A stretch of DNA of 15,670 nucleotides from a bacterium. GTDB taxonomy: Bacteria > Babelota > Babeliae > Babelales > Babelaceae. Where the stretch lies: the NCBI GenBank assembly GCA_021847535.1, contig JAJZMR010000045.1, positions 1 through 15,670 on the forward strand. Direction: 5' to 3'. The position numbers were made by a program, and so were the translations under genes. This document shows positions 6,705-13,444 of this stretch, piece by piece. Position 1 is the first letter of the stretch; each line of letters opens with the position of its first letter. The notes below the pieces were generated by a model. That model made no database searches. It worked only from the letters and a program-made list of their open reading frames with translations, and was not told the origin of the DNA.

Positions 6705-7616
6705 ATGAAACAAAAAAAGGGAGCAATCATCGGTATCGGCAATGTCGGGGCATCGACTGCCTTTACTTTACTACAGAGTAGACTTTTTCATGAACTTGTT
6801 CTGATTGATCAATGCCATGAACGCTGCGCTGGCCAGGTCATGGATCTGCAAGACGCTGCTGCCTTTAACCCGACCACTCTCATAAGCCAAGGCTCCTACG
6901 CTGATGCCTGTGCCGCTGACATTGTCATTATTTGCGCCGGCAAGCCGCAATACCCCGGCCAATCGCGAGACGAACTCCTTGCAGTGAATGCACAAGTCAT
7001 TCGTGAGATCTGTTGCGAACTTGCAGATATCTCACCTGAAGCCACTGTTATCATTGTCACCAATCCGCTTGACCCACTCACATACCTTGCTCAAAAGCTT
7101 CTGCCCCTTGATAAAAAACGTATCTTTGGCACCGGAACCTGGCTTGATACGCAGCGGCTCCGTATCGCAGTTAAAGATCATCTTAAGCTACCAACATTAC
7201 CAAATGATCTTTTTATGCTCGGTGAGCATGGCGACAGCGCATGTGCACATATTCCTGAACATTATAATCTATCTGCCAGAACGATACAGATATTACAAAA
7301 CGAAGCTATCCAACGGGCATATACCATTATCGACCTTAAATGCGCGACCTATTACGGTATCGCTGTCTGCATAAAGGACATATGCAAAGCTCTTATACAC
7401 GACGAAAAAAAAACAATTCCCCTTTCGATTTACAATACAGAATTTAATATCTGCATGAGCTCACCGGTCATTATCGGTAAAGAAGGCATTGAAAGGAGCA
7501 TCCAGCTTCCCCTTTCTGCCAATGAAACTGATCTCCTGAAACGGTCCGCTCAAACTATCAACGCCTGCCTGGCCTACCTGATCGATACTGATTTTATAAA
7601 AACATTGCATAATTGA
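6705..7616 (+). CDS. ldh: L-lactate dehydrogenase
   Basis: Reduces pyruvate to L-lactate with NADH, regenerating NAD+ in fermentation. The N-terminal Rossmann motif is GIGNVG (residues 10-15), and Asp35 ends the second strand, indicating NAD preference. The specificity loop reads AGKPQYPGQSRDELLAVN: Gln82 aligns with Gln102 of lactate dehydrogenases (malate dehydrogenases have Arg), and Arg88 aligns with the mobile-loop Arg109. Catalytic residues follow: Asp148 and Arg151 in LDTQR, and His175 in GEHGD. At 303 aa it is slightly shorter than the usual 310-320. The start has only a weak AAGAG upstream at long spacing. An AT-rich leader precedes it, so it is probably transcribed on its own. The lactate call rests on the substrate residue and is good. 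Confidence 0.9.
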   Translation: MKQKKGAIIGIGNVGASTAFTLLQSRLFHELVLIDQCHERCAGQVMDLQDAAAFNPTTLISQGSYADACAADIVIICAGKPQYPGQSRDELLAVNAQVIREICCELADISPEATVIIVTNPLDPLTYLAQKLLPLDKKRIFGTGTWLDTQRLRIAVKDHLKLPTLPNDLFMLGEHGDSACAHIPEHYNLSARTIQILQNEAIQRAYTIIDLKCATYYGIAVCIKDICKALIHDEKKTIPLSIYNTEFNICMSSPVIIGKEGIERSIQLPLSANETDLLKRSAQTINACLAYLIDTDFIKTLHN

Positions 7617-7628
7617 ATATTTTCTCAT

Positions 7629-7680
7629 TATAATAAATAGTATAATAATGTAGAGGCAGATGTTAAAATAAAAAAAGGAG
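7629..7680 (+). promoter_or_regulatory. Candidate promoter and strong ribosome site of the lectin-repeat gene
   Basis: Two TATAAT boxes (7629-7634 and 7641-7646) lie between the ldh stop and the next gene. TTGCAT (7605-7610), 18 nt before the first box, is a weak -35 candidate overlapping the end of ldh. An AGGAG (7676-7680) lies 5 nt before the ATG at 7686 and is the best Shine-Dalgarno in the window, suggesting efficient translation. Confidence 0.45.
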
Positions 7681-7685
7681 TTTCT

Positions 7686-8372
7686 ATGAAAAAAATAATC
7701 AATCTCTTGCCCTGTATTCTCGTGATATCAAACATAGCGGGCGAAGCCGTTTCTATATCAGCTGGTCCTATCATGAGTGATGTTCATGCCCAAACCGTAT
7801 GCCCAGGGGTTTGTCAAAGGGCTGGTGGAAAATTTACTAAGCATTGGTGGACCCCTGTAAGTAGCTGGGGTAAAGATTCTATCTGTCAATGCGATGTGAC
7901 CAAAGCCACCACTCAAGTTGTCCCTACGAGTAAAGGATTGGGCCCTTATAAGCCTAAAACTGCGCCACAACAGATAGAATACCCTGCTAGTAAACAGATA
8001 GAGTATCCTGCTGAAAAACAGGCAGAATACCCTACTGAAAAACAGTTGGAAGAAAGTAAAGAATTAGTACTTTATAATCCTAAAACTGCTCCACAAGAGA
8101 TAGAATACCCTGCTAGAAAACAGATAGCCGGCAGTAAAGAATTAGTACTTTATAATCCTAAAACTGCTCCACAAGAGATAGAATACCCTGCTAGAAAACA
8201 GATAGAAGGCAGTAAAGAATTAGTACTTTATAATCCTAAATTTGCTCCACAAGAGATAGAATACCCTGCTAGAAAACAGATAGAAGGCAGTAAAGAATTA
8301 GCACGTCAAAATCCTAAACAGGTAACAGAAGAAAGTTTTTCACACTTTATCTCACCCGAAGAACTTGATTAA
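7686..8372 (+). CDS. Exported protein with mannan-binding (MVL-type) lectin domain and tandem-repeat tail
   Basis: Probable exported carbohydrate-binding protein. Residues 1-21 form a signal peptide (MKK, hydrophobic core, small residues before a cut near 18-21). Residues about 26-71 match the mannan-binding lectin repeat of the Microcystis viridis lectin type: AGPIMSDVHAQTVCPGVC, then GGKFTKHWWTPV, then SICQCD, with Cys39, Cys43, Cys67 and Cys69. Known MVL has two such units; here there is one. The rest is low-complexity repeats: three 8-residue units (96-119, QIEYPAxK-like) and three nearly identical 26-residue units (124-149, 150-175, 176-201, SKELVLYNPKTAPQEIEYPA core) plus a partial fourth. 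The tail is polar, Tyr/Pro/Lys/Glu rich, and likely extended. The lectin call rests on motif memory and is fairly good; the target glycan is unknown. Confidence 0.75.
   Translation: MKKIINLLPCILVISNIAGEAVSISAGPIMSDVHAQTVCPGVCQRAGGKFTKHWWTPVSSWGKDSICQCDVTKATTQVVPTSKGLGPYKPKTAPQQIEYPASKQIEYPAEKQAEYPTEKQLEESKELVLYNPKTAPQEIEYPARKQIAGSKELVLYNPKTAPQEIEYPARKQIEGSKELVLYNPKFAPQEIEYPARKQIEGSKELARQNPKQVTEESFSHFISPEELD
7971..8042 (+). repeat. Three 24-bp tandem repeats (8-residue coding units)
   Basis: Units at 7971-7994, 7995-8018 and 8019-8042 encode QIEYPASK, QIEYPAEK and QAEYPTEK. The same peptide core occurs inside each downstream 78-bp unit, so the array appears nested: short units expanded from one part of the long unit. 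Confidence 0.85.
8055..8321 (+). repeat. 78-bp coding minisatellite, three full copies plus a partial fourth
   Basis: Full copies at 8055-8132, 8133-8210 and 8211-8288 begin AGTAAAGAATTAGTACTTTA and differ at only a few bases (for example GCCGGC versus GAAGGC ends, AAAACT versus AAATTT). A diverged part copy runs from 8289. Near-identical DNA, not only protein, points to recent duplication. The unit is a multiple of three, so copy changes keep the frame. Confidence 0.92.
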
Positions 8373-8389
8373 CAAATAATTTTTTAACC

Positions 8390-8414
8390 GGGGCCCCATG
8401 CGTAGGGCCCCATG
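8390..8414 (+). repeat. GC-rich paired repeat after the lectin gene
   Basis: The 10-mer GGGCCCCATG occurs at 8391-8400 and 8405-8414, and GGGGCCC (8390-8396) can pair with GGGCCCC (8405-8411) as a 7-bp hairpin. It stands out in AT-rich DNA, 17 nt past the lectin stop. No T run follows, so it is not a standard terminator, though it could stall transcription. Confidence 0.55.
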
Positions 8415-8467
8415 ATTAAGGAGATTTTTGCATGAAAAAAATAATAAGTATCGGAAAGTTCTAAAAT

Positions 8468-8478
8468 GAAGTGCGACA
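8468..8478 (+). repeat. Left terminal inverted repeat of the IS30-type element
   Basis: GAAGTGCGACA, the exact reverse complement of 9009-9019. Confidence 0.85.
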
Positions 8479-8519
8479 CCAAATCCGTTATAATTAACGG
8501 TGATATAAGAAGGTGTCGC
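8473..8519 (+). promoter_or_regulatory. Nested hairpin and promoter region ahead of the transposase
   Basis: GCGACACC (8473-8480) pairs with GGTGTCGC (8512-8519), and inside it CCGTTA (8485-8490) pairs with TAACGG (8495-8500). A TATAAT (8489-8494) sits in the inner stem. The ribosome site AGAAGG (about 8508-8513) falls partly in the outer right arm, so transcripts entering from outside could fold and hide the start at 8521. Such protection is known in several IS families; here it is inference. Confidence 0.45.
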
Positions 8520-8520
8520 T

Positions 8521-9027
8521 ATGAAAGTATACAATCAAATTAAGTTTGAAGAAAGAAAGAGCTTGTACGTAATGAGGCAGGAAGGTAAAAGAGTGGATGA
8601 TGTGGCAGTGCAGCTGAAGCGCCACCGGTCTACAAGTCAGGTTGTGGATGGGTTAAAGCAAGGCGAGTCAATCAATCTATCAGTTGTTATTGAAAAAAAG
8701 AGTCGTTACATTAAAATCATTAAAAATGAATCCAAGAAGGCTCTTGAAATCGGCAAAAGCTTATTGAATGCTGTTGGCTCTTTCCCTAAAAATTTCGTTA
8801 AAACAGTTTCTTTTGATAATGGTCTTGAGTTTGCAAAGCACCGCGCACTGCGTGATTTCTTTGATGTTAAAACATTTTTCTGTGACCCACATTCCCCTTG
8901 GCAGAAGCCCCAGGTTGAAAACGTCAATCGATTGATTCACAATCTTCTCAGCAATAGGCCAAGAAAATGTTTAAACTTTAAAACCCCTCATGAGGTTTTT
9001 TATGAACTTGTCGCACTTCGACCTTGA
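8521..9027 (+). pseudogene. IS30-family transposase with in-frame internal deletions
   Basis: The 168-aa frame keeps an N-terminal helix-turn-helix (FEERKSLYVMRQEGKRVDDVAVQL), part of the catalytic core (VVIEKKSRYIKII), the second catalytic Asp99 in SFDNGLEF and Glu133 in SPWQKPQVENVNRL, with the 33-residue D-to-E spacing of IS30 enzymes. It ends in NRPRKCLNFKTPHEVF. Full IS30 transposases are about 320-380 aa. The first catalytic Asp, which should lie between the HTH and the core, is absent, and about 30 residues before NRPRK are missing. All deletions kept the frame. The stop (9025-9027) lies 6-8 nt outside the right terminal repeat and so uses flanking DNA. It cannot catalyse transposition; it might still bind the terminal repeats. 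Confidence 0.82.
9009..9019 (-). repeat. Right terminal inverted repeat of the IS30-type element
   Basis: TGTCGCACTTC, the exact reverse complement of 8468-8478. It is read as codons within the end of the transposase frame (VAL). Confidence 0.85.
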
Positions 9028-9530
9028 CTTTGCCACACCTTGGGCGCATGAAACGATACTGCTGGTTGAAGCAGCAAAAAAATTTGCAGAAACAGACAAT
9101 ATAGTCGATGCCGCATTACTTATTCCTCAGATAGAAGAGCTCATTAAGATGGGTGTACGACCTGATGCGTGGGGTGCCGATGGCCAGTCTGCCTTGCACT
9201 AGATTGCAAAAAGCCCACACGGTTCTTTAAAAACAGGGACAAAAACCGCTCTTGATATACTCCTAAAAGCTCCGAACGTAAAGGTAGATATACAAAATAT
9301 CAATGGTGATACCCCACTGCACATAGCAGCACGATTTAAAAGTTTTTATAGACTGGAGAACTCACCGGAATTTTTTAAATATCAAATTACCCTTGACACA
9401 TTAAACAGACTGTTAGAGGCGGGGGCAAATCGTACTATCAAAAACAACAGAGGCCAAACTCCTTTTGATGTTTTGCAAGAAGTAGGAAACGCCCAAGCGG
9501 CCAGGCTATTAAAAATTACAAAATAAATAA

Positions 9531-10829
9531 CTAAATATTTTTAATCGCTTTTTGATAATGGGCAATCCGCTCGCGAAGCTGTGCGACCTTATCAAAAAGC
9601 GTAACCATGCGCCGCTTATGCATCACAATTTTGCCATCAATAATCACCGTCTGTACATCGGTTGATTTACTTGCATAAACAATTTGAGAGTAAACATCAT
9701 ACGAAGGCAGCTGCGCAAAATCTTGCCGGTTCATGATAATCATATCAGCTGCCTTACCTACCTGTAATGACCCTATCTTATGATCCATCTTTAAAGCGCG
9801 AGCACCATCAATGGTAGCAAGTTTTACCACCTCAAAAGGCGTCAGCGGTTTACAATAATCTTCAACACACAGGTCTTGCAGTAACGCACCTGTTTTCATT
9901 TCTGCAAAGGCATCCAACGCATTATTACTTGCCGTGCCATCAGTACCAAGGCCAACAGCAATACCATGCTCCTGCATTGATTTCACACGAGCAATACCCG
10001 AGCCAAGCTTCATATTACTCGTTGGATTGTAGATGATAGAAGCTCCCGATTTGCCAACAATTGCCAGATCCGCATCTGAAAAATGTACTCCATGAGCGAT
10101 AATAACGCGCGGCGATAAAAGCACCAACGACTGCATATATTCTGACGGGCTCAAACCCGTTTTTTTACGCAGCGTCAAAATTTCATTTTTTTGTTCTGCG
10201 ACATGGATAATAAAGGGTACATCGTGGGTATGGGAAAAATCATGTGCTTGCATAAGCGTTTGAGCGTCGCAGCTATAAAGGGAATGGGGCGCAACGGCAG
10301 CGGTAATGAGTGGGCTATACCCTTTCAGGGCGTTACAAAATTCTTGCGCATAGACAAGATCACGCATAATAAAAATAGTCTCCCCTAAAATTGCCCGCAT
10401 ACCCGCATGAGCAACAGCTTGGGCAGCAGCATATTCAAAAAAATACATATCTGCAAAGGTAGTAACGCCAGACTGAATCATTTCATAACAGGCAAGAGTC
10501 GTCGACCAATAGACAAAGTCCTCACTTAAAAATTTTTTCTCTAGAGGGAATATATAGTCTTGCAACCAACTTTGAAGATCTTGTGCATCATCTGCAACAC
10601 CGCGTAAAAAAGACATTCCGACATGCGTATGGCCATTAACAAAACCAGGCAACACAAAACTATCTTGTGCAGCAAGCGTGGTCTGCGCAGAATAAGTCGC
10701 CATTATAGCGGCCGACGGTCCCAACGCTTTAATAATACCCTGATGAATGGCAATAGCACCATCTTCTAAAATGTCTTTGCCTTGCATGGGAACCAAAGTT
10801 CCCTGAACAATAAGATCAATATGTTGCAT
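9531..10829 (-). CDS. mtaD: MTA/SAH deaminase-type amidohydrolase
   Basis: Zinc amidohydrolase likely to deaminate S-adenosylhomocysteine or 5'-methylthioadenosine (inosine products plus ammonia), clearing by-products of SAM use. Numbered from Met at 10829 (432 aa): the metal motif GHTH is His67/His69 in LPGFVNGHTHVGMSFLRG, then IHVAEQ with His209 and Glu212, His246 in AHGVHFSD, and Asp297 in GLGTDGTASNN. This matches the order of the Thermotoga TM0936 active site. The C-terminus has the usual small beta domain (KAADMIIM, VIIDGKIVM). The frame extends 35 codons further upstream, but that part is unlike the family and would overlap the preceding gene by 80 bp; Met at 10829 has AAAGG about 10 nt upstream. 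It follows the MBL gene by 25 nt, same operon. Its end is 4 bp from the ankyrin pseudogene stop. Confidence 0.88.
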   Translation of the reverse strand: MQHIDLIVQGTLVPMQGKDILEDGAIAIHQGIIKALGPSAAIMATYSAQTTLAAQDSFVLPGFVNGHTHVGMSFLRGVADDAQDLQSWLQDYIFPLEKKFLSEDFVYWSTTLACYEMIQSGVTTFADMYFFEYAAAQAVAHAGMRAILGETIFIMRDLVYAQEFCNALKGYSPLITAAVAPHSLYSCDAQTLMQAHDFSHTHDVPFIIHVAEQKNEILTLRKKTGLSPSEYMQSLVLLSPRVIIAHGVHFSDADLAIVGKSGASIIYNPTSNMKLGSGIARVKSMQEHGIAVGLGTDGTASNNALDAFAEMKTGALLQDLCVEDYCKPLTPFEVVKLATIDGARALKMDHKIGSLQVGKAADMIIMNRQDFAQLPSYDVYSQIVYASKSTDVQTVIIDGKIVMHKRRMVTLFDKVAQLRERIAHYQKAIKNI

Positions 10830-10854
10830 ACACCAAAAGCCTTTATGGTTTTTA

Positions 10855-11844
10855 TTAACGTACCGCGTACCCACGCTTTTCTGCAATAAAAGGAGCAACC
10901 TGTGAAAAACGATGCAAAATATGCGACTGTCCAAAGGTCAAAACGTCGAGAATTCGTTCCGTTTTATGGATGTTCTGTTCATTCCACCAATGGTTAAGCC
11001 GCACAATCGGCAGCATGAGGTCGTCAATACCAAAGCCGTAAGTACCCCAATGCATCGGTATAAAAATTTGAGCCTTTAAATCTAAAAATGCCTTTCCGGC
11101 ATCATGCGCATCCATATGCGACTCACGCATCCACGAGCGCGGCTCACATGGGCCAATAGGTAAAAGGGCTACATCGATTGCAGGGAACTGTTCTGCAATC
11201 TCTTTGAAATGATCTGCATATGCCGTGTCGCCGGCAAAATACAGTGAATCTTGAATCATCCAGCTACCCCAAAGCGATTTATTCCGATCAAAAAATCCCC
11301 GTTGCGACCAATGATGTGCCGGCAAAAAAACGAGCTTAAGGGGGCCATGCATAAACTCTTGCCACCACATACATTCAGTTACCCGGTCACCCATACCCCG
11401 TGAATCAAACCATTTTTTATCACCCTGTGGAACATAAAAATGGCACGTTGTTTTTTTATACAAAGCATGTAATGTTGCACTATCCATATGATCACGATGA
11501 TTATGAGAAAGCAGTACGATATCAATATGAGGCAACTGAGCAAAAGGGATCCCCGGCTCACTTAAACGCTGCAATAAAAAGGTAAGGTCACCAAATATCG
11601 GGTCGGTCAAAATGGTAAAGCCAGACAATGATATTAAAAAACTTGCATGACCTATCCACGTTATATGGTCAACAGCCTCAAATATATAAGGGACATCCCG
11701 TTTTTTTGCTAAGCGCACCGCTGCGGCACGTTGAGCATACGAAGTGATATACATATAAAGTGACCGCCAAAAAAATCCCTTTATCACCTCACCTGGATAA
11801 TTGTAAAAACGATTATGATCTTTGTAAGGCAAACGTTTATTCAT
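10855..11844 (-). CDS. Metallo-beta-lactamase-fold hydrolase, NAPE-PLD-like
   Basis: Di-zinc hydrolase of the branch that includes N-acylphosphatidylethanolamine phospholipase D and UlaG-type lactonases. Metal ligands can be read in order: WIGHASFLI (63-71), HNHRDH with His114, His116, Asp118, His119, then PAHHWS (His177/178), AGDT with Asp206, and PMHWGTY with His265. The stretch HWSQRGFFDRNKSLWGSW (178-195) is characteristic of the NAPE-PLD-like group (HWSxRG-x-DRN-x-LWGSW). An N-terminal extension of about 58 residues precedes the fold, with a Trp/Tyr-rich piece but no signal peptide. The start overlaps the previous gene's stop by 8 bp (ATGAATAA), suggesting coupled translation. Substrate in this organism is unknown: a phospholipid head-group cleavage is plausible by family only. 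Confidence 0.87.
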   Translation of the reverse strand: MNKRLPYKDHNRFYNYPGEVIKGFFWRSLYMYITSYAQRAAAVRLAKKRDVPYIFEAVDHITWIGHASFLISLSGFTILTDPIFGDLTFLLQRLSEPGIPFAQLPHIDIVLLSHNHRDHMDSATLHALYKKTTCHFYVPQGDKKWFDSRGMGDRVTECMWWQEFMHGPLKLVFLPAHHWSQRGFFDRNKSLWGSWMIQDSLYFAGDTAYADHFKEIAEQFPAIDVALLPIGPCEPRSWMRESHMDAHDAGKAFLDLKAQIFIPMHWGTYGFGIDDLMLPIVRLNHWWNEQNIHKTERILDVLTFGQSHILHRFSQVAPFIAEKRGYAVR

Positions 11845-12583
11845 GGTAAATTGCTATCCCAGATGGAGGTTCTGATGGCTGAAAGCCAATTTCTTTGATA
11901 AGAAATTTTTTAAACTGTGCAGCATTTTTAAACACATGGCCTTTTTTAATACCATATTTTTCTGCACTTTTAATATTTTTATTTTTATCATCTGCAAAAA
12001 CAATATAGAGATCATCATGTCCAAACTTTTCATGACACATCTGTTTAAAATTGATAAAAAAATTTGGGGCCGGCTTACGCATATATGCTTCGTGACCGGC
12101 AGAAACCTTGGCTACCTCACAATGTTCAAAAAATTGGGGATACTCCTGAACAAACCTGTGATAGGCCTGCTCACCTATATTAGAACATACCGCGATACGA
12201 TACCCCTGTTTTTTAAGATCGCTAATCAATTCATGCATCGCCACGTTTAATTCATATGCGTTACAAAGCTGCAAAAATTCTCCATGCCTATCAGCAAGCT
12301 TTGGATAATACCGTGTTAACTCCCTATAAACATTTTCTGCAGTCCATGAGCTTTTATTGAGAATAGTAATAATTCGATAAGCACAAAAAGGATTCATCAA
12401 GCTCACCGTATGTAAAAAATCTTTTTTCAAAAAATCTAATGTCGCACGAACAAATTTTTGATAAGAAAAATCAAAAACGACACCATGCAAATCCAAAGCA
12501 ATAACTATCTGCTCCTTATTTGATGGCGCAACTCCATGTAAAAATTGAGACATAAGCAGGATCCCCACAAAGATTTTTTTCAT
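11837..12583 (-). CDS. Exported HAD-superfamily hydrolase with DLHGV motif
   Basis: HAD-like (subfamily I) protein, 248 aa from Met at 12583. The N-terminus MKKIFVGILLMSQFLHGVA is a signal peptide, so it probably acts in the periplasm or outside the cell. Motif I is ALDLHGVVF (nucleophile Asp31), motif II VCSN, motif III the Lys in RKPAPNFF, motif IV FADDKNKN. The acid/base Asp two residues after the nucleophile in most HAD phosphatases (DxD) is His33 here, which may change or slow phosphatase turnover. The frame is open for 29 codons upstream, but that start lies before the promoter at 12633-12661 and would bury the signal peptide, so 12583 is preferred. It is followed by the MBL gene with an 8-bp overlap. 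The substrate cannot be named. Confidence 0.82.
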   Translation of the reverse strand: MKKIFVGILLMSQFLHGVAPSNKEQIVIALDLHGVVFDFSYQKFVRATLDFLKKDFLHTVSLMNPFCAYRIITILNKSSWTAENVYRELTRYYPKLADRHGEFLQLCNAYELNVAMHELISDLKKQGYRIAVCSNIGEQAYHRFVQEYPQFFEHCEVAKVSAGHEAYMRKPAPNFFINFKQMCHEKFGHDDLYIVFADDKNKNIKSAEKYGIKKGHVFKNAAQFKKFLIKEIGFQPSEPPSGIAIYHE

Positions 12584-12632
12584 ATTAATTCCAATACCAT
12601 TTGATGACCCCCCAAGAAGCTCTATTCGATAT

Positions 12633-12661
12633 ATTCTAATAGAATAAAAACAAGGAGTCAA
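12633..12661 (-). promoter_or_regulatory. Promoter for the exported HAD / MBL / deaminase genes
   Basis: Read on the minus strand: TTGACT (12661-12656, 5 of 6), a 17-nt spacer, then TAGAAT (12638-12633, 5 of 6). This is the best promoter match in the window. It lies just past the stop of the upstream HAD gene and would give a leader of about 40 nt before the ATG at 12583, supporting that start and an independent three-gene transcript. Confidence 0.65.
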
Positions 12662-12662
12662 A

Positions 12663-13334
12663 TTACTCACAATCTAAAAAATCGATTTCATCATAATGGT
12701 CAACGACAATATCTGCTAATGCAACCAAATCTCGATTTCTATGGGTATTAATACCGATACAGAAAATCCCTGCAGCCCGTGCTGCCTTAATGCCAGTTTC
12801 TGAATCTTCTATGACTACGCATCGCGCCGGTTCCTGGCCAAGTTGCTGTGCAACATGTAAAAAAATTGCAGGATGTGGTTTACCCAAATGATTAACGTGC
12901 GAAATGCCATACATATGTTTACCAAAAAAGCGCTCCAGATTAAGTGCTTTATTGGTTAAAAGGAGGGTGTGATTATCAGCATTGGTTGCAATACCCGTGG
13001 GCAAATGGGCTATTTTTGAGTGAAAATCAACAAATCCGTCGATAAATTTGATGCCTCGTGCATATTCTTCATGGGCATATTGTTTTTTTTCTTGTGCAAG
13101 TGCTTCGGCAGTATCAGATAAATCGAACATCTGCTTAAGTAATGCACATCCATGACGCAGGCCTCCAGCACCTCCCATTAACATGGTCCGTACCGCTTTA
13201 TGGATCGCAGGGGTGTAATCAACACCCTTTGCCATAAGGAGCCGTTGCGTTGCGGTGTCCCAAATAACATTCGTATCGACAATCGTTCCATCCATATCAA
13301 AAATAATCGCGTTACATGATATTCTTTTTTTCAT
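12663..13334 (-). CDS. HAD-IA phosphatase, beta-phosphoglucomutase-like
   Basis: Cytoplasmic haloacid-dehalogenase-family phosphatase or phosphomutase, 223 aa from Met at 13334. Motif I is IIFDMDGTIVDTN (canonical DxDGT), followed by an alpha-helical cap of about 75 residues. Motif II is GIATNADN, motif III is Lys in LGKPHPAIF, motif IV is VIEDSETGIKAARAAG. All catalytic positions are intact, unlike the neighbouring exported HAD protein. Met 13334 has AGGGG about 7 nt upstream; the frame runs 15 codons further up, but those residues are not HAD-like. It is divergent from the membrane-protein gene at 13445 across a 110-nt gap. Its stop is next to the promoter of the next gene. Substrate is probably a small sugar phosphate; not determinable. 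Confidence 0.87.
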   Translation of the reverse strand: MKKRISCNAIIFDMDGTIVDTNVIWDTATQRLLMAKGVDYTPAIHKAVRTMLMGGAGGLRHGCALLKQMFDLSDTAEALAQEKKQYAHEEYARGIKFIDGFVDFHSKIAHLPTGIATNADNHTLLLTNKALNLERFFGKHMYGISHVNHLGKPHPAIFLHVAQQLGQEPARCVVIEDSETGIKAARAAGIFCIGINTHRNRDLVALADIVVDHYDEIDFLDCE

Positions 13335-13444
13335 ACCTGCCCCTTTTCGAAAGGTGATAAATGTGGTAAAACTAATCAAACTTGTTAAGCCAGAAAACTC
13401 AAGCAGCTCAGGCTCAAATATAAAAAGTTTTTACAAGGATATTC

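Larger units (their letters stand above)
8468..9019 (+). mobile_element. IS30-family element, internally deleted remnant (552 bp)
   Basis: Perfect 11-bp terminal inverted repeats GAAGTGCGACA (8468-8478) and TGTCGCACTTC (9009-9019) bracket a shortened IS30-type transposase. Complete IS30 elements are usually 1.0-1.25 kb. No clear 2-3 bp target duplication flanks it (AAT left, GAC right), which fits an old insertion. It lies inside an ankyrin gene. Confidence 0.8.
8432..9526 (+). pseudogene. Ankyrin-repeat protein gene, split by an IS30-type element and a nonsense codon
   Basis: A good ribosome site (AAGGAG, 8418-8423) precedes ATG 8432, which begins MKKIISIGKF, much like the exported lectin start, then hits TAA (8462-8464) and the left end of an insertion element (8468). 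Beyond its right end the frame from 9020 reads DLDFATPWAHETILLVEAAK, on to DGQSALH, then TAG (9200-9202). The same frame stays open for 107 more codons to TAA 9524-9526 with clear ankyrin text (GDTPLHIAARF, LLEAGANRTIKNNRGQTPFDVL). The two flanks are in phase if the element is removed (36 nt upstream), but the TAA at 8462 would remain. The TAG falls where ankyrin repeats have ALHxIA. No full product can be made; short pieces might start at 8990 or 9002 inside the element. That the two flanks were one gene is inference. Confidence 0.75.

Noticed and set aside
7971..8321. CRISPR array
   Set aside because: The repeats are directly adjacent with no unique spacers and form one translated frame after a signal peptide.
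8390..8414. Intrinsic terminator of the lectin gene
   Set aside because: The GC hairpin is not followed by a T run, so it is listed only as a repeat.
9200..9202. TAG as a reassigned sense codon
   Set aside because: TAG ends other confident genes here (atpE at 3185, the amidohydrolase at 9531), so a nonsense mutation is simpler.
10830..10934. 35-codon upstream extension of the amidohydrolase
   Set aside because: It overlaps the preceding MBL gene by 80 bp and does not resemble the family N-terminus, which begins at MQHIDLIVQG.
12584..12670. 29-codon upstream extension of the exported HAD protein
   Set aside because: It lies across the promoter 12633-12661 and would place the signal peptide internally.
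13335..13379. 15-codon extension of the HAD-IA protein
   Set aside because: The internal Met at 13334 has a good ribosome site and sits at the normal distance from the DxDGT motif.
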